Assembly (NCBI GenBank): GCA_913055785.1
Contig: CAJXLJ010000001.1
Span: 1 to 64,000 of the forward strand
DNA length: 64,000 nucleotides
From: an uncultured Parvularculaceae bacterium
Lineage (GTDB): Bacteria > Pseudomonadota > Alphaproteobacteria > Caulobacterales > Parvularculaceae
Reading direction: 5' to 3'
Positions within the stretch are counted from its first letter, which is position 1; each line of letters begins with the position of its first letter. Below, one piece after another: positions 7,305 through 16,443 of this stretch. The notes under the pieces are model-generated. The model was not told the DNA's origin. It did no database searches and was given only the letters and a program-made list of their open reading frames with translations. Both the position numbers and the translations under genes were made by a program.

Positions 7305-9632
7305 CTACTGCACCAGCGCCGGCACGTTTGAGCCGTCGCCGCTATCCTTTTTCGACCCTGCCGGATCGTCCTCATCGGGGACATATTCGAAGGCGAGCTT
7401 CGACTTGTCTCCGGCGTCGACGAACACTTTCACGAGACCGCCGTTCTTCAGGCTGCCGAACAGGATTTCATCGGCGATCGGCTTCTTGACGTTCTCCTGA
7501 ATGACCCGAGAGAGCGGGCGGGCGCCCATCTCTTCATCAAAGCCGCGCTCGGCGAGCCAGCGCGTCGCATCATCGGAAAGCTCGAAGGTCACTCCGCGGT
7601 CGGCAAGCTGCACTTCAAGCTGCAGGACGAACTTTTCAACGATACGGTCGATGATCGCCGGTGAAAGGCCAGCAAAGTGGATCGTCGCGTCGAGCCGGTT
7701 ACGGAACTCCGGCGAGAACATCCGCTTGATCGCCGCGTCCGTCTCATCCGATTTCTTGCCGCCGGCGAAGCCGATAGCGAATTTCGCTGCGTCCGCTGCG
7801 CCCGCATTTGTGGTCATGATGATGATGACATTGCGGAAATCGACCTTTCGGCCATTGGTGTCGGTGAGCTGGCCGCTGTCCATCACCTGCAGAAGGATAT
7901 TGAATATCTCCGGATGCGCCTTCTCGATTTCATCGAGCAGAAGCACGGAATGCGGTTGCTGGTCGATGGCGTCGGTCAGGAGCCCGCCCTGATCGAACCC
8001 GACATAGCCCGGCGGGGCGCCGATCAGACGGGAAACCGTGTGGCGCTCCATATATTCGGACATGTCGAAACGGATGAGTTCGACGCCCATCACCAGCGCC
8101 AGTTGCTTGGCGACTTCAGTTTTGCCGACGCCGGTCGGCCCGGCGAACAGATAAGAGCCGATCGGCTTTTCCGGTTCGCGAAGACCCGCGCGCGAGAGCT
8201 TGATCGCCGCCGCGAGCTGATCGATCGCCTCGTCCTGACCGTAAACGACGCGGCGCAAATCCTCGCCGAGTTTGGCCAGGCGTTCCGTGTCGGACTTCGA
8301 CACGGTTTTCGACGGAATGCGCGCCATCTTCGCGACGACTTCCTCGATTTCCTCAACGCCGATTGTCTTCTTGCGCTCGTTTTCAGCGAACAGCATCTGA
8401 CGCGCGCCCGCCTCGTCGATCACATCGATCGCCTTGTCGGGGAGCTTGCGGTCGGTCATGTATTTCGATGAAAGCTCGGCCGCCGCACGGACCGCCTCTT
8501 CCGTATAGGTGACTTTGTGATGCTCTTCGAAATAGGGCTTCAGGCCGATCAGGATCTTGATCGTGTCTTCCTTTGACGGTTCGACCACGTCGATCTTCTG
8601 GAAACGCCGGGCAAGCGCCCGGTCCTTTTCGAAATGCTGGCGGAATTCCTTGTAGGTGGTCGAGCCCATGCAGCGCAGCGCCCCCGACTGCAGCGCCGGC
8701 TTCAACAGGTTCGAGGCGTCCATGGCGCCGCCGGAGGTCGCCCCAGCGCCGATCACGGTGTGAATCTCGTCAATGAAGAGGATCGCGTCCTCGTGCTCCT
8801 CGAGCTCCTTGAGAACGGCCTTGATGCGCTCCTCGAAATCGCCGCGATAGCGGGTGCCGGCCAGCAACGCGCCCATGTCGAGAGCGTAAATCGTTGAATG
8901 CGCGAGCACTTCCGGCACGTCCTCATCGACGATCTTGAGCGCGAGCCCCTCGGCGATCGCAGTCTTGCCGACGCCCGGATCGCCGACAAGCAACGGATTG
9001 TTCTTGCGGCGGCGGCACAGAATCTGGATCGAGCGTTCGACCTCAGCCTCGCGCCCGATGAGCGGATCGATCTTGCCGGCGCGCGCCTTGGCGTTGAGAT
9101 CAACGCAGTAGGCTTCAAGCGCGCTCTGGTTTTTCTGCTGCTGCTCAGGGTCTTCGCTGACGCCGCGCGGCGCTTTCGGCTGCGCCTCGCCCGGACGTTT
9201 CGCGAGGCCGTGAGAAATGTAGTTCACCGCATCGAAACGGGTCATATCCTGCGCCTGCAGGAAATGCGCGGCGTGCGATTCGCGTTCGGCGAACAGCGCC
9301 ACAAGAACATTCGCCCCTGTCACTTCTTCGCGGCCGGAAGATTGAACATGGATAACCGCCCGCTGGATGACGCGCTGGAAGCTCGCGGTCGGTTTCGCCT
9401 GTTCGTCGCCTTCCAGTTTCAAATTGGAAAGTTCGTTCTCGACAAACTCGTATAGCTGCCGGCGCAGAAGCTCGATATCGACATTGCAGGCGCGCATCAC
9501 CGCCGCAGCATCGCGATCATCGGTCAGCGCCAGCAATAAATGTTCGAGCGTCGCCAGCTCATGATCGCGCTCGGTCGCAAGCGCGATCGCGCGGTGCAAC
9601 GCTTCATCGAGACTTCTGCTGAAAGACGCCAC
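7305..9632 (-). CDS. clpA: ATP-dependent Clp protease ATP-binding subunit ClpA
   Basis: A 775-residue double-AAA+ unfoldase that feeds proteins to ClpP. The N domain (about 1-150) is followed by AAA1 with Walker A GDPGVGKT at 217-224 and [10 protein letters not shown], and AAA2 with GPTGVGKTE near 500 and [14 protein letters not shown]. The IGF tripeptide in KFAIGFAGG fits the ClpP-docking loop. The start is GTG at 9632 with GGGAG six bases upstream. It lies three bases after the adaptor gene clpS, the usual pair. The C-terminal tail (about 745-775) is acidic and of low complexity. Proteolysis of N-degron and cell-cycle substrates is expected. Confidence 0.96.
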   Translation of the reverse strand: MASFSRSLDEALHRAIALATERDHELATLEHLLLALTDDRDAAAVMRACNVDIELLRRQLYEFVENELSNLKLEGDEQAKPTASFQRVIQRAVIHVQSSGREEVTGANVLVALFAERESHAAHFLQAQDMTRFDAVNYISHGLAKRPGEAQPKAPRGVSEDPEQQQKNQSALEAYCVDLNAKARAGKIDPLIGREAEVERSIQILCRRRKNNPLLVGDPGVGKTAIAEGLALKIVDEDVPEVLAHSTIYALDMGALLAGTRYRGDFEERIKAVLKELEEHEDAILFIDEIHTVIGAGATSGGAMDASNLLKPALQSGALRCMGSTTYKEFRQHFEKDRALARRFQKIDVVEPSKEDTIKILIGLKPYFEEHHKVTYTEEAVRAAAELSSKYMTDRKLPDKAIDVIDEAGARQMLFAENERKKTIGVEEIEEVVAKMARIPSKTVSKSDTERLAKLGEDLRRVVYGQDEAIDQLAAAIKLSRAGLREPEKPIGSYLFAGPTGVGKTEVAKQLALVMGVELIRFDMSEYMERHTVSRLIGAPPGYVGFDQGGLLTDAIDQQPHSVLLLDEIEKAHPEIFNILLQVMDSGQLTDTNGRKVDFRNVIIIMTTNAGAADAAKFAIGFAGGKKSDETDAAIKRMFSPEFRNRLDATIHFAGLSPAIIDRIVEKFVLQLEVQLADRGVTFELSDDATRWLAERGFDEEMGARPLSRVIQENVKKPIADEILFGSLKNGGLVKVFVDAGDKSKLAFEYVPDEDDPAGSKKDSGDGSNVPALVQ

Positions 9633-9635
9633 TCG

Positions 9636-9968
9636 TTACTCCCGTTCCATCATGCACTGCAAAGGATGCTGATTGCGCCGCGACAGCTCCATCACCTGCG
9701 CGACCTTGGTCTCGGCCACTTCATAGGTGTAGACGCCGCAAAGGCCGACGCCGTTATTATGGACATGCAGCATGATCCGCACCGCCTCTTCCGCATCCTT
9801 CTTGAACACCGCCTGCAAGAGCCAGACGACAAACTCCTGCGGCGTGTAATCGTCGTTGAGGAGCATGACTTTGTAAAGCGACGGGCGCTTTGTCTTGGGC
9901 GCCGTTTTCGAAACCACGCCTACGCCAAAGCCGGGGCCGTCATTGTCATCTTCGTGTTCGTTCGACAT
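9636..9968 (-). CDS. clpS: ClpAP adaptor ClpS
   Basis: A 110-residue adaptor that delivers N-degron substrates to ClpA. The core [21 protein letters not shown] and [23 protein letters not shown] contains the hydrophobic-pocket DD pair and the His residues that bind the N-terminal amine. I chose ATG 9968 ([10 protein letters not shown]), which gives the usual acidic flexible N-terminus; in-frame ATGs at 9995 and 10007 exist, and none has a strong ribosome site. It lies directly upstream of clpA. Confidence 0.92.
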   Translation of the reverse strand: MSNEHEDDNDGPGFGVGVVSKTAPKTKRPSLYKVMLLNDDYTPQEFVVWLLQAVFKKDAEEAVRIMLHVHNNGVGLCGVYTYEVAETKVAQVMELSRRNQHPLQCMMERE

Positions 9969-10101
9969 CAGGTTCTTAAATCTATCGCGGATCATTGTGC
10001 GCCGCATCGAAAAAGCAGCGCCGCCATTACATAGGTAACCGCAGTTCGTTGAAAAGACGCAAATTCGCAAAAGCGGTCCGCCGCTTGTCGCAGTGCAAAA
10101 C

Positions 10102-10133
10102 AAAAAGCCCGGCGGACAAGCCGCCGGGCTTTT
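10102..10133 (-). terminator. Intrinsic terminator of the phasin gene
   Basis: A perfect 13-base stem, AAAAGCCCGGCGG / CCGCCGGGCTTTT, with a five-base loop. Read on the minus strand it ends in five T residues, 57 bases after the phasin stop. It separates phasin from clpS-clpA. Confidence 0.85.
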
Positions 10134-10189
10134 GATTACGCAACAAACGCTATACGCAACTTACTGAAAATACTCTCAAATTCTTGCCG

Positions 10190-10633
10190 TTACGGGCGAT
10201 AGGCCTGGATTTTTTCGACCAGCTCGCTGTAACGCGCCGTCAGCGGCTCAACCGTCTCTTTGGAGGTCTCAATCATCATTTCGGCGACTTTATTCACCTG
10301 ACTGAGATTCTTCTCCATCGTCTCACGTACGAAACCGGAGTTGATATCGACGATTTCCTGAGCCGTTTTGGAAGTGGACGCGGCTTTCATCGCGGCGGCG
10401 CCTTCTTCAAAAGACGCTTTCACGAACGCCGTCTGCTCGCTGGTCAGCTTTTCAAAGCCTTTCGCGAAAGCACCGGCCGACGCCATCAGGGCTTCGAGCG
10501 AGCTTTTCTGGAAGTCAGCGATGGTGGAAACGCCCTCGGCGAATTTTTCATAACCTTGCTTGAAGGTGTCCGGGTTGAAGGCCGACATGGCCTCAAATCC
10601 GTTGGTGGCGTCGATTTTCTTGGCTGCTGTCAT
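10190..10633 (-). CDS. Phasin family protein
   Basis: A 147-residue helical protein of the Phasin_2 type. NPDTFKQGYEKFAEGVSTIADFQKSSLEAL, the repeated FAKGFE...TAFVKASFEEGAAAMKAA and MEKNLSQVNKVAEMMIETSKETVEPL fit a granule-coating protein with amphipathic coiled-coil helices. Phasins cover polyhydroxyalkanoate granules, so PHA storage is implied, although no PHA synthase is in the window. I chose ATG 10633 because AGGGAG lies six bases before it; 15 more in-frame codons upstream are probably not translated. Upstream are two copies of a TTGTGC-N3-GCAC(A/C)A operator. Confidence 0.88.
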   Translation of the reverse strand: MTAAKKIDATNGFEAMSAFNPDTFKQGYEKFAEGVSTIADFQKSSLEALMASAGAFAKGFEKLTSEQTAFVKASFEEGAAAMKAASTSKTAQEIVDINSGFVRETMEKNLSQVNKVAEMMIETSKETVEPLTARYSELVEKIQAYRP

Positions 10634-10702
10634 GGCAGGCTCCCTAGCGTTGTTTTCGGTTAGCGGCTTGAAATACAACTACTTTTGCCGCCAAAGAACT
10701 CA

Positions 10703-10717
10703 TTGTGCATTGCACCA
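10703..10717. promoter_or_regulatory. Phasin operator copy 1 (inverted repeat)
   Basis: TTGTGC, three bases, GCACCA; the inner nine bases TGCATTGCA are a perfect dyad. It lies 70 bases upstream of the phasin start and 47 bases centre-to-centre from a second copy. TGC/GCA dyads of this kind resemble operators reported for PhaR, the PHA-responsive repressor of phasin genes; that link is inference. Confidence 0.6.
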
Positions 10718-10749
10718 TATGTACGGTCGCGCACAGAGTCAAGAAGTTT

Positions 10750-10764
10750 TTGTGCGCCGCACAA
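10750..10764. promoter_or_regulatory. Phasin operator copy 2 (perfect inverted repeat)
   Basis: TTGTGC, GCC, GCACAA: a perfect six-base inverted repeat with a three-base spacer, sharing 11 of 12 arm bases with copy 1. It lies 117 bases upstream of the phasin start. The duplication of the same dyad argues for a real regulator site. Confidence 0.6.
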
Positions 10765-10987
10765 TTCCCCTTAAACGGCGCAATCGTAAAGCTTTCATTA
10801 ACGATGCATTTACCGCTGCAAGCGAAGATCAGTCTTGCCGTTGCGGCGGCGGCATATCCCTTGCTGGCGTTCGGAAAAAGCGCGTGAAATCGTCTTTTCG
10901 GGGTCGAACGTTGCCAGAAGCGGGTATTTTTTGGGGCGGCGGCTCTCAAGATATTGAAACGCGTGCTGGATTGGGCGAGGGTTCGCT

Positions 10988-12346
10988 ATGAGCTGGGTTT
11001 TTCGTTGCGTATCGCTGTTCATGTTGGCGCTCATCCTCACGGGCGCAGCGAGCGCGCCTGCATCAGCCAATTCAAAATATGCGGCTTATGTTGTTCACGC
11101 TGATTCCGGCGATGTCTTCTTCGACCGTTACAGCACCGCCCGGCGCTACCCCGCGTCACTAACCAAGATGATGACGCTCTACCTGCTGTTTGAGGAAATC
11201 GAAGCGGGCAAGATTAAGCTTACCGACAAAATCACGATCTCGGCCCGGTCCGCCGGACAACCGCCGTCAAAGCTCGGGATCAAAGCCGGATCGACCATCA
11301 CCGTGGAAACTGCGATTGAGGCCCTGGTCATCAAATCCGCTAACGACGTGGCGGCCGCTGTCGCTGAACATATATCCGGTTCTGAATGGCGTTTCGCCCA
11401 GAAAATGACGGCGAAGGCGCGCGCCCTGGGGATGCGCAGCACGACGTTCCGTAACGCTTCCGGTCTTCCCAATTCGAAACAGGTGACGACAGCGCGCGAC
11501 ATGGCGACGCTCGGTCAGCGCGTGATGCAGGATTTCCCGCAGCATTTCCATTACTTCAAGGCCAAGAGCTTTACATGGGACGGGCGGACCTACAGCACGC
11601 ACAATGCGCTCGTAAAAACCTATGACGGCGCGGACGGTATCAAAACCGGCTATACGCGCCGCTCCGGCTTTAATCTCGTGACCTCTGCGGAACGTAACGG
11701 CCAGCAGCTGATCGGCGTCGTTCTGGGCGGCAGATCCTCACGCACCCGCGATGCGCATATGCGCCAGATTCTCGATACGGCGTTTGCGCAAATCAAAAGC
11801 AAACCGACGCTGGTCGCCGCGCTATACCGCAAAAAACCCGAGCCGCGCCTGAAGCCGACGCTTCTCGCCGCGCTCAACGCCAGGACGGCGGCCCCCACCA
11901 TTGCGCAGAACGAAGAACTGCGCGGTGAAATCATGACGGCGGCGGCGTTCATGAGCGGGGATCAGGAAGACAAGCTGGGCGCGCTGATCGCCGCCGCCGA
12001 CACCGACGATTTCAATGAATTTGAACAGACCCGCATCGCGTCGCTGAACGCAGCGGAGGGCTATCTCGGCGAAGGCGACCGTGAAGCGCTCAACGAATTC
12101 GCCTGGGGCGTTCAGATCGGCGCCTATTCCAACAAGGAACTGGCCCAGAAAGAACTCGAAGCCGCAGCGGCCAAAGCGCATATGACGAAGCGCGCACGCG
12201 CCATCGTTCCGCTCAAACGAGACGACGGCAGCATTCTTTACCGGGCGCGGTTTCTTGAATTGTCGGAAATCGAAGCCGCATCAGCCTGCACCGGTCTGAA
12301 GGACAAAGGCGTTTCCTGCTTCGTGATTTCCAACACTGAAAGCTGA
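10988..12346 (+). CDS. D-alanyl-D-alanine carboxypeptidase with SPOR domain
   Basis: A 452-residue exported penicillin-binding protein of peptidase family S11. A signal peptide (about 1-27, ending ASA) precedes the catalytic domain with S57-L-T-K60, S117-A-N119 and K219-T-G. The domain trims the terminal D-Ala from peptidoglycan stem peptides in the periplasm. Residues about 370-450 form a SPOR-like domain (FAWGVQIGAYSNKELAQKEL), which binds denuded septal glycan and would bring the enzyme to the division site. The start ATG follows GAGGG. This S11-SPOR architecture is common in alphaproteobacteria. It is monocistronic. Confidence 0.92.
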   Translation: MSWVFRCVSLFMLALILTGAASAPASANSKYAAYVVHADSGDVFFDRYSTARRYPASLTKMMTLYLLFEEIEAGKIKLTDKITISARSAGQPPSKLGIKAGSTITVETAIEALVIKSANDVAAAVAEHISGSEWRFAQKMTAKARALGMRSTTFRNASGLPNSKQVTTARDMATLGQRVMQDFPQHFHYFKAKSFTWDGRTYSTHNALVKTYDGADGIKTGYTRRSGFNLVTSAERNGQQLIGVVLGGRSSRTRDAHMRQILDTAFAQIKSKPTLVAALYRKKPEPRLKPTLLAALNARTAAPTIAQNEELRGEIMTAAAFMSGDQEDKLGALIAAADTDDFNEFEQTRIASLNAAEGYLGEGDREALNEFAWGVQIGAYSNKELAQKELEAAAAKAHMTKRARAIVPLKRDDGSILYRARFLELSEIEAASACTGLKDKGVSCFVISNTES

Positions 12347-12366
12347 GGGGCGTATCATCGCCTCCC

Positions 12367-12657
12367 TTACACCGTTTCCGGAACCTTCCCGGGCTGTAAC
12401 GCCATCGCCTTGCGGATACGCACCTGACGGGCGACATTCAGCATGAACCGGCGTTCCTCGCTGATAAGTTCACATATCCGGACCGTCACCAGATCGAGCC
12501 GCTCATAAAGCTCGCGCAACTGCCGTGACAACAATTCGACCTGTGTAAAATCCTCCGCCCGTCCCATCAGGACGACCAGCTGATTGGCGCTTCGTCGCAG
12601 CATGTCCTTCTCTTTTTCAAGAAGGGCCAGATGCTGAATGTCTGTAATCGCCCCCAT
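12367..12657 (-). CDS. Conserved small helical protein of unknown function
   Basis: A 96-residue protein that I do not recognise. It has no signal peptide or membrane segment. The heptad-like pattern of LLEKEKDMLRRSANQLVVLM and LLSRQLRELYERLDLVTVRICELISEERR predicts two long amphipathic helices, probably a dimeric coiled coil. An AAGGAG lies about ten bases before the ATG. The frame, composition and ribosome site support a real gene. It lies alone between the convergent DD-peptidase gene and the divergent acs. Confidence 0.65.
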   Translation of the reverse strand: MGAITDIQHLALLEKEKDMLRRSANQLVVLMGRAEDFTQVELLSRQLRELYERLDLVTVRICELISEERRFMLNVARQVRIRKAMALQPGKVPETV

Positions 12658-12848
12658 AACGGCCTCTCTCCTTGCCGCTGAGCCTGTAAAAATTAGATGG
12701 AAAGCTAAGTGTGTTCAAAGGGATACGCAACCCCTAGTTGATCAGATTTGCACCTCTCCGATCTCAATCCTTTGCGTGCGGCGCATCATCCGCCTTTGCC
12801 TCTCCGCCGCCTTCCCGTAAGTTGGCGAAAAAAGCGGAGGAGCAATCA

Positions 12849-14795
12849 GTGACCGCCCAGAACGAAATTTTCAAAGTCAGCGACACAGCGCTCAAAAACA
12901 CCCTCACCGACGCCGCGAAGGCCGCCGACATGCGCGGCCGCGCGGCGGAAGACCCGGAAGGCTTCTGGTCGGACGTGGCGCAGCGCATCGACTGGATCAA
13001 GCCGTTTACGAAGGTCAAGGATGTCTCGTTTGACGCCGCCGATCTCCATATCAAATGGTTTGAAGACGGCGCGCTCAACGCCTGCGTCAACTGTCTGGAT
13101 CGGCACCTGCCTCAGCGCGCAAACGATGTCGCCATCATCTGGGAGGGCGACGATCCCGACACCGACAAGAAAATCACGTTCGCGGAAGCCTTCGAGGAGA
13201 CATGCCGGATGGCCAATCTCCTCAAGGCGCGCGGGGTCGAGCGCGGCGACCGGGTCGTTATTTATATGCCGATGATACCGGAAGCGGCCTACGCCATGCT
13301 CGCCTGTGCGCGCATCGGCGCGGTTCATTCGGTGGTGTTCGGTGGTTTCTCGCCGGAATCATTGGCGAACCGCATCGAGGATTGCGGCGCCGTCGCGGTT
13401 ATCACTGCCGATGAGGGCCTGCGCGGCGGCAAGAAAGTGCCGCTTAAAGCCAATGTCGATAAGGCGATCGAAAACATCGACCATGTGCGGCTCGTACTCA
13501 CGGTTGAGCGCACCAATGCAGACGTTCCCATGAAGGCGGGCCGCGATCTCTACTGGTTCGGCGAAGCGCGCGACGACGTCTCTCCCGATTGCCCGGCCGA
13601 AACCATGGGCGCGGAAGACCCGCTGTTTATTCTTTACACGTCCGGTTCGACCGGCAAGCCGAAAGGCGTACTTCACACTACCGGCGGCTACCTCACTTAC
13701 GCCGCTTACACGCACGAACTCGTCTTCGACTATCGTCCCGGTGAAATCTACTGGTGTACGGCGGACGTCGGATGGGTGACGGGGCACTCCTACATCGTCT
13801 ACGGCCCCCTCGCCAACGGCGCGACAACGCTGATGTTCGAGGGCGTGCCGACCTATCCCGACGCATCGCGTTTCTGGCGGGTGATCGAGAAGCACAAAGT
13901 CAACATTTTCTATACGGCGCCAACCGCGATCCGCGCGTTGATGCGCGAGCATAACGACCATGTGACGTGCACGGACCGGTCATCCCTCCGCCTTCTCGGG
14001 ACGGTTGGCGAGCCGATCAATCCGGAAGCCTGGCTGTGGTACTACAATGTTGTCGGCGACGGCCGCTGTCCCGTTGTCGACACCTGGTGGCAAACCGAAA
14101 CCGGCGGCGTTTTAATCTCGCCCCTGCCCGGCGCCACGGATCTGAAGCCGGGCTCGGCGACCCTGCCGCTGCCGGGCGTCGCCCCCGCGCTCGTCGATGC
14201 GGAAGGAAAGTTCATCGAAGGCGCCGCCTCGGGCAATCTTGTGCTGACGGGATCGTGGCCGGGCCAGATGCGAACCGTATACGGCGATCATCAGCGTTTC
14301 ATCGACACCTATTTCAAGACCTATCCGGGGATGTATTTCACCGGCGACGGCGCAAAGCGCGACGCGGACGGGTATTACTGGATCACTGGCCGGGTCGACG
14401 ACGTGCTGAATGTGTCCGGTCACCGCATGGGCACCGCCGAAGTCGAGGCGGCGATCAATGAGCATCCGAAAGTCTGCGAGTCCGCCGTGGTCGGCTACCC
14501 GCACGATATCAAGGGTCAGGGCATCTACGCCTATGTGACGCTGATGGAAGGCGATGAGCCGTCGCCGGACATCGAAAAAGAAATTATCGATGTCGTGCGT
14601 CAGGAGATCGGACCGATCGCCAAGCCCGACCATCTTCATTTTACGCCAGCGCTGCCGAAAACACGTTCCGGCAAGATCATGCGCCGTATCCTGCGCAAGA
14701 TCGCTGAAAACGAGTTTTCCAATCTTGGCGACATCTCCACCCTCGCCGATCCGGGCGTGGTCGATGCGCTGATTGAGGGGCGCAAGAATCGTTAA
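12849..14795 (+). CDS. acs: Acetyl-CoA synthetase
   Basis: A 648-residue adenylate-forming enzyme that activates acetate to acetyl-CoA through acetyl-AMP. Motifs include [22 protein letters not shown] (phosphate loop), WWQTETGG, and the hinge region [19 protein letters not shown]609 lies in the C-terminal [11 protein letters not shown] segment, the same position as the acetylation-controlled lysine of other Acs proteins. I chose GTG 12849, which has GGAGG eight bases upstream and gives the usual N-terminus; an ATG 37 codons earlier gives an unlikely extension. It is monocistronic and followed by a palindromic element. Confidence 0.96.
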   Translation: MTAQNEIFKVSDTALKNTLTDAAKAADMRGRAAEDPEGFWSDVAQRIDWIKPFTKVKDVSFDAADLHIKWFEDGALNACVNCLDRHLPQRANDVAIIWEGDDPDTDKKITFAEAFEETCRMANLLKARGVERGDRVVIYMPMIPEAAYAMLACARIGAVHSVVFGGFSPESLANRIEDCGAVAVITADEGLRGGKKVPLKANVDKAIENIDHVRLVLTVERTNADVPMKAGRDLYWFGEARDDVSPDCPAETMGAEDPLFILYTSGSTGKPKGVLHTTGGYLTYAAYTHELVFDYRPGEIYWCTADVGWVTGHSYIVYGPLANGATTLMFEGVPTYPDASRFWRVIEKHKVNIFYTAPTAIRALMREHNDHVTCTDRSSLRLLGTVGEPINPEAWLWYYNVVGDGRCPVVDTWWQTETGGVLISPLPGATDLKPGSATLPLPGVAPALVDAEGKFIEGAASGNLVLTGSWPGQMRTVYGDHQRFIDTYFKTYPGMYFTGDGAKRDADGYYWITGRVDDVLNVSGHRMGTAEVEAAINEHPKVCESAVVGYPHDIKGQGIYAYVTLMEGDEPSPDIEKEIIDVVRQEIGPIAKPDHLHFTPALPKTRSGKIMRRILRKIAENEFSNLGDISTLADPGVVDALIEGRKNR

Positions 14796-14803
14796 CGGTT
14801 TAT

Positions 14804-14842
14804 TTCCGCTCATCCCGCCGACGAAAGCCGGGATGAGCGGAA
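14804..14842. repeat. Dispersed palindromic element, copy A
   Basis: A perfect 14-base stem, TTCCGCTCATCCCG / CGGGATGAGCGGAA, with an 11-base loop, in the gap after acs. The same outer arm recurs at 47001, and a degraded version lies at 36471, so this is a REP-like intergenic family that may also act as an RNA hairpin at the 3' end of acs. Confidence 0.75.
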
Positions 14843-14931
14843 GACGCGCACATCGTTGACTCCGAGCGTTGGTTAACAATCCCGAAATCGTAAAGACGTA
14901 ATCTGGCCGCTTGTTTGCAGCCGGAGCGTGC

Positions 14932-16440
14932 ATGGTCGCCGTTGCCGTCGAAGAAACGAAATCCAGCCCCTGGACGCCGCCGCTGATTGCGTATGGCGTG
15001 TTTCTGCTCGCCTGCATCGCCGCATTTTACTCAACCGTCTCAGGCATGCTCAGCGCCTGGACCTATTCCTCCACCTACCATCACGGCTTTCTGGTTGCGC
15101 CGGCCGTGCTGTTCATGATCGCCGCCAGACCGGCGCCCGCGACGCTGGGCGGCGGCGCGCTCTTGGGATACGCGTTTGTCGCCGCCGGAGCGGCGCTCTG
15201 GCTCGCCGGGCATGCAGCCGGCGCGCTTATCCTTGAAGAATTCGCCCTCATCACCGTGCTGATCGGCGGCGCCGGCGTCGCTTTCGGCGCACACGCCCTC
15301 AAGCACTGGGCCTATCCGCTCGCATTTCTGTACTTCATGGTCCCGTTCGGGGACGCCATCGTGCCGGCGCTGCAAACGGTCACCGCGAAAAGCGTCGTCT
15401 GGCTGCTCTCAACCGTCGGCGTCCCGGTCGCGATTGAAGGGTATCTGATCCGCACGCCGGCCGGACTGTTTGAAATCGCCGAAGCCTGCGCAGGTCTGCG
15501 CTTCCTTCTGGCCGCTTTGATGGTCGCAGCGTTCTGCGCGAACATGCTGTTCGCAACCTGGCGCAAGCGCATTCTATTCCTTCTTTTTGCGGCGGCGCTG
15601 GCGATCGCCGCCAACGGCGTGCGCGCTTTCATGATGGTGCTGATCGCCACGCTCACCGACAAGCAATGGGCCGTAGGGCCGGATCACCAGCTCATGGGCT
15701 GGGCGCTCTACGCCTTCATGTTTTTCGTGCTGATATCCATGGGCCGGCGGTTCGCCGACAACTGCAGCGAAGAAAAGCCTCAAACGGAACCCCTCCTCCA
15801 GAACGCCAAAATGACGGTGATGGCGCCGGCGTTCGCTATCCTGATCGCCATGACCATCTACAGCGCTTCGGTGATCGACCGCCCGATCCGCCGCGACGCC
15901 CCGGCGAGCCTGTCTCTCTTCAACGCGCCGGGATGGCGCATCCTTCCGCCGCCGGCGAACTGGAGCGCAAGCCTGCCGTTCGCGGACCGCGCCGCCGGCG
16001 CGACCTATGCGAACGACAATGCGCAAGTTTACGTGGCGATCGGGTATGTTACTCATGACCGCAAAGGCGCGGAAATCGTCAATGCAAAAAACCGCGCCCA
16101 TGACGGCGGCGACTGGCGTCTTGCCGGCAGAGCGGATGAAGTCGTCTATCTCTTCGGCGAGTCTCAGAAACAGCCGTTCGAGCTGATCGCCGGACCGGAA
16201 CGCAGACGGCTTGCGGTTCTCACCGCCTATTGGCTGGATGATAAAATCTATCTCGAACCGAACCGGCTGAAGCTGGCGCAGATGAAAGCAAGGCTCAAAG
16301 GCGTCAACCCTTCAGGCGGCGTCATCATGATCGCCGCTTCATATACGCGCGACCCAATAGAGGCGGTTCACGCCATCCGCGCCTTCACCTCGGATGTCGA
16401 ACCTTTTGGCGGTTGGCTTCAGCGCAATCACGGCATGTAA
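14932..16440 (+). CDS. xrtA: Exosortase A with C-terminal EpsI domain
   Basis: A 502-residue integral membrane protein. The N-terminal two-thirds has about eight hydrophobic segments and the three exosortase catalytic residues: C186 in EIAEACAGLRFL, R231 in ANGVRAFM and H252 in GPDHQLMGW. XrtA is a transpeptidase-like enzyme that processes proteins carrying a C-terminal PEP-CTERM anchor, in systems linked to exopolysaccharide. The soluble C-terminal part (about 320-500, APGWRILPP, YVAIGYVTHDRKGAEIVN) is an EpsI domain. ATG 14932 is chosen with GGAG nearby. The amidotransferase gene follows after three bases. No substrate with a PEP-CTERM tail is visible in the window. Confidence 0.9.
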   Translation: MVAVAVEETKSSPWTPPLIAYGVFLLACIAAFYSTVSGMLSAWTYSSTYHHGFLVAPAVLFMIAARPAPATLGGGALLGYAFVAAGAALWLAGHAAGALILEEFALITVLIGGAGVAFGAHALKHWAYPLAFLYFMVPFGDAIVPALQTVTAKSVVWLLSTVGVPVAIEGYLIRTPAGLFEIAEACAGLRFLLAALMVAAFCANMLFATWRKRILFLLFAAALAIAANGVRAFMMVLIATLTDKQWAVGPDHQLMGWALYAFMFFVLISMGRRFADNCSEEKPQTEPLLQNAKMTVMAPAFAILIAMTIYSASVIDRPIRRDAPASLSLFNAPGWRILPPPANWSASLPFADRAAGATYANDNAQVYVAIGYVTHDRKGAEIVNAKNRAHDGGDWRLAGRADEVVYLFGESQKQPFELIAGPERRRLAVLTAYWLDDKIYLEPNRLKLAQMKARLKGVNPSGGVIMIAASYTRDPIEAVHAIRAFTSDVEPFGGWLQRNHGM

Positions 16441-16443
16441 GCC

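Larger units (their letters stand above)
10634..10987. other. Divergent control region, phasin / DD-peptidase
   Basis: A 354-base gene-free stretch between two divergently transcribed genes. The phasin side holds two matching inverted repeats centred at 10710 and 10757. The DD-peptidase side shows only a near-consensus CtrA-type pattern (TTAA-N7-TTTA at 10798-10812) and a GAGGG ribosome site at 10976-10980. I see no RNA gene or ORF of convincing composition here. Confidence 0.6.

Noticed and set aside
14871-14885. GGTTAACAATCCCGAAA before xrtA as a CtrA site
   Set aside because: Only one half-site; the second half (GAAA) does not fit TTAA.
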